From Bradyrhizobium sp. sBnM-33 (lineage in GTDB: Bacteria; Pseudomonadota; Alphaproteobacteria; Rhizobiales; Xanthobacteraceae): a stretch of DNA of 64,000 nt. Numbering within the stretch: position 1 is the first letter of the stretch; the number at the start of each line of letters is the position of its first letter. A program made the translations under genes and the position numbers. The stretch lies in assembly GCF_032917945.1 (NCBI RefSeq), contig NZ_CP136624.1, forward strand, positions 5,022,001 to 5,086,000, read 5' to 3'. Below are positions 63,991 through 64,000 of this stretch, piece after piece. Below the pieces are notes generated by a model that searched no databases, was not told the origin of the DNA, and worked only from the letters and a program-made list of their open reading frames with translations.

Positions 63991-64000
63991 GGCCACGGTG

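Overview
The window reads as a chromosomal segment of a Bradyrhizobium-like alphaproteobacterium (Nitrobacteraceae). The basis is high GC, TTG/GTG starts, syntenic blocks typical of Rhizobiales (nrdR-ribD-ribE-ribH-nusB-thiL; bamE, CBP3-type chaperone, YceD, plsX-fabH-ihfA-MerR-tRNA-Pro; nadQ-nadA-nadB-nadC), a GcrA-family regulator and many intergenic palindromic repeats of the kind seen in these genomes. This placement is inference from gene content; no search was run.

Layout. 1-4.3 kb: LdtR-type MarR regulator, small exported or membrane proteins, a histidine phosphatase. 4.3-6.5 kb: a dispersed ~490-bp repeat, a palindrome and an IS110-family (IS1111-like) insertion sequence lodged in a REP-like palindrome. 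6.5-13.6 kb: GST, glyA, nrdR, riboflavin genes, nusB, thiL, cold-shock protein. 13.9-19.4 kb: hppA, then a two-gene island (winged-helix/TPR regulator and cupin) bounded by duplicated copies of the hppA terminator, then a TctC-type binding protein. 19.4-24.8 kb: envelope and lipid genes, ihfA, MerR, tRNA-Pro(GGG). 24.8-28.6 kb: a 42-residue membrane protein, two decayed tandem paralogues, an SDR, GcrA and RHH regulators. 28.9-33.4 kb: GrlR-like protein, formamidase, YdcF, DUF169, an enoyl-reductase-like dehydrogenase. 33.5-42.9 kb: an exopolysaccharide locus (ligase/polymerase, initiating sugar transferase, GT4, a tiny lipoprotein, Wzz/ExoP-like protein, CelD-like acetyltransferase, deacetylase-like protein). 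43.1-50.4 kb: DUF2842, ctaA, an FTR1 permease and the NAD de novo genes with paired operators. 50.7-64 kb: metY, CoA-binding protein, enoyl-CoA hydratase, thioesterase, rplM-rpsI, a diguanylate cyclase, a large secreted protein with one CxxCH motif, AI-2E family transporter, a glutamine-amidotransferase-like hydrolase, a second copy of the large repeat, and a frameshifted unknown gene at the right edge.

Most of the window is ordinary core chromosome. The parts most worth pursuing are: (1) the IS1111-like element, whose 3' noncoding end carries two 9-nt matches to its own insertion junctions, as a guide (bridge/seek) RNA would; (2) two degenerate enzymes in one polysaccharide locus, an ExoP-like protein without a P-loop and a deacetylase without its metal-binding histidines; (3) the regulator/cupin island framed by duplicated terminators; (4) a tandem pair of decaying paralogues with a C-x2-DNRA motif; and (5) at least six palindromic repeat families filling intergenic spaces. 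No CRISPR array, prophage, rRNA operon or conjugation genes were seen.
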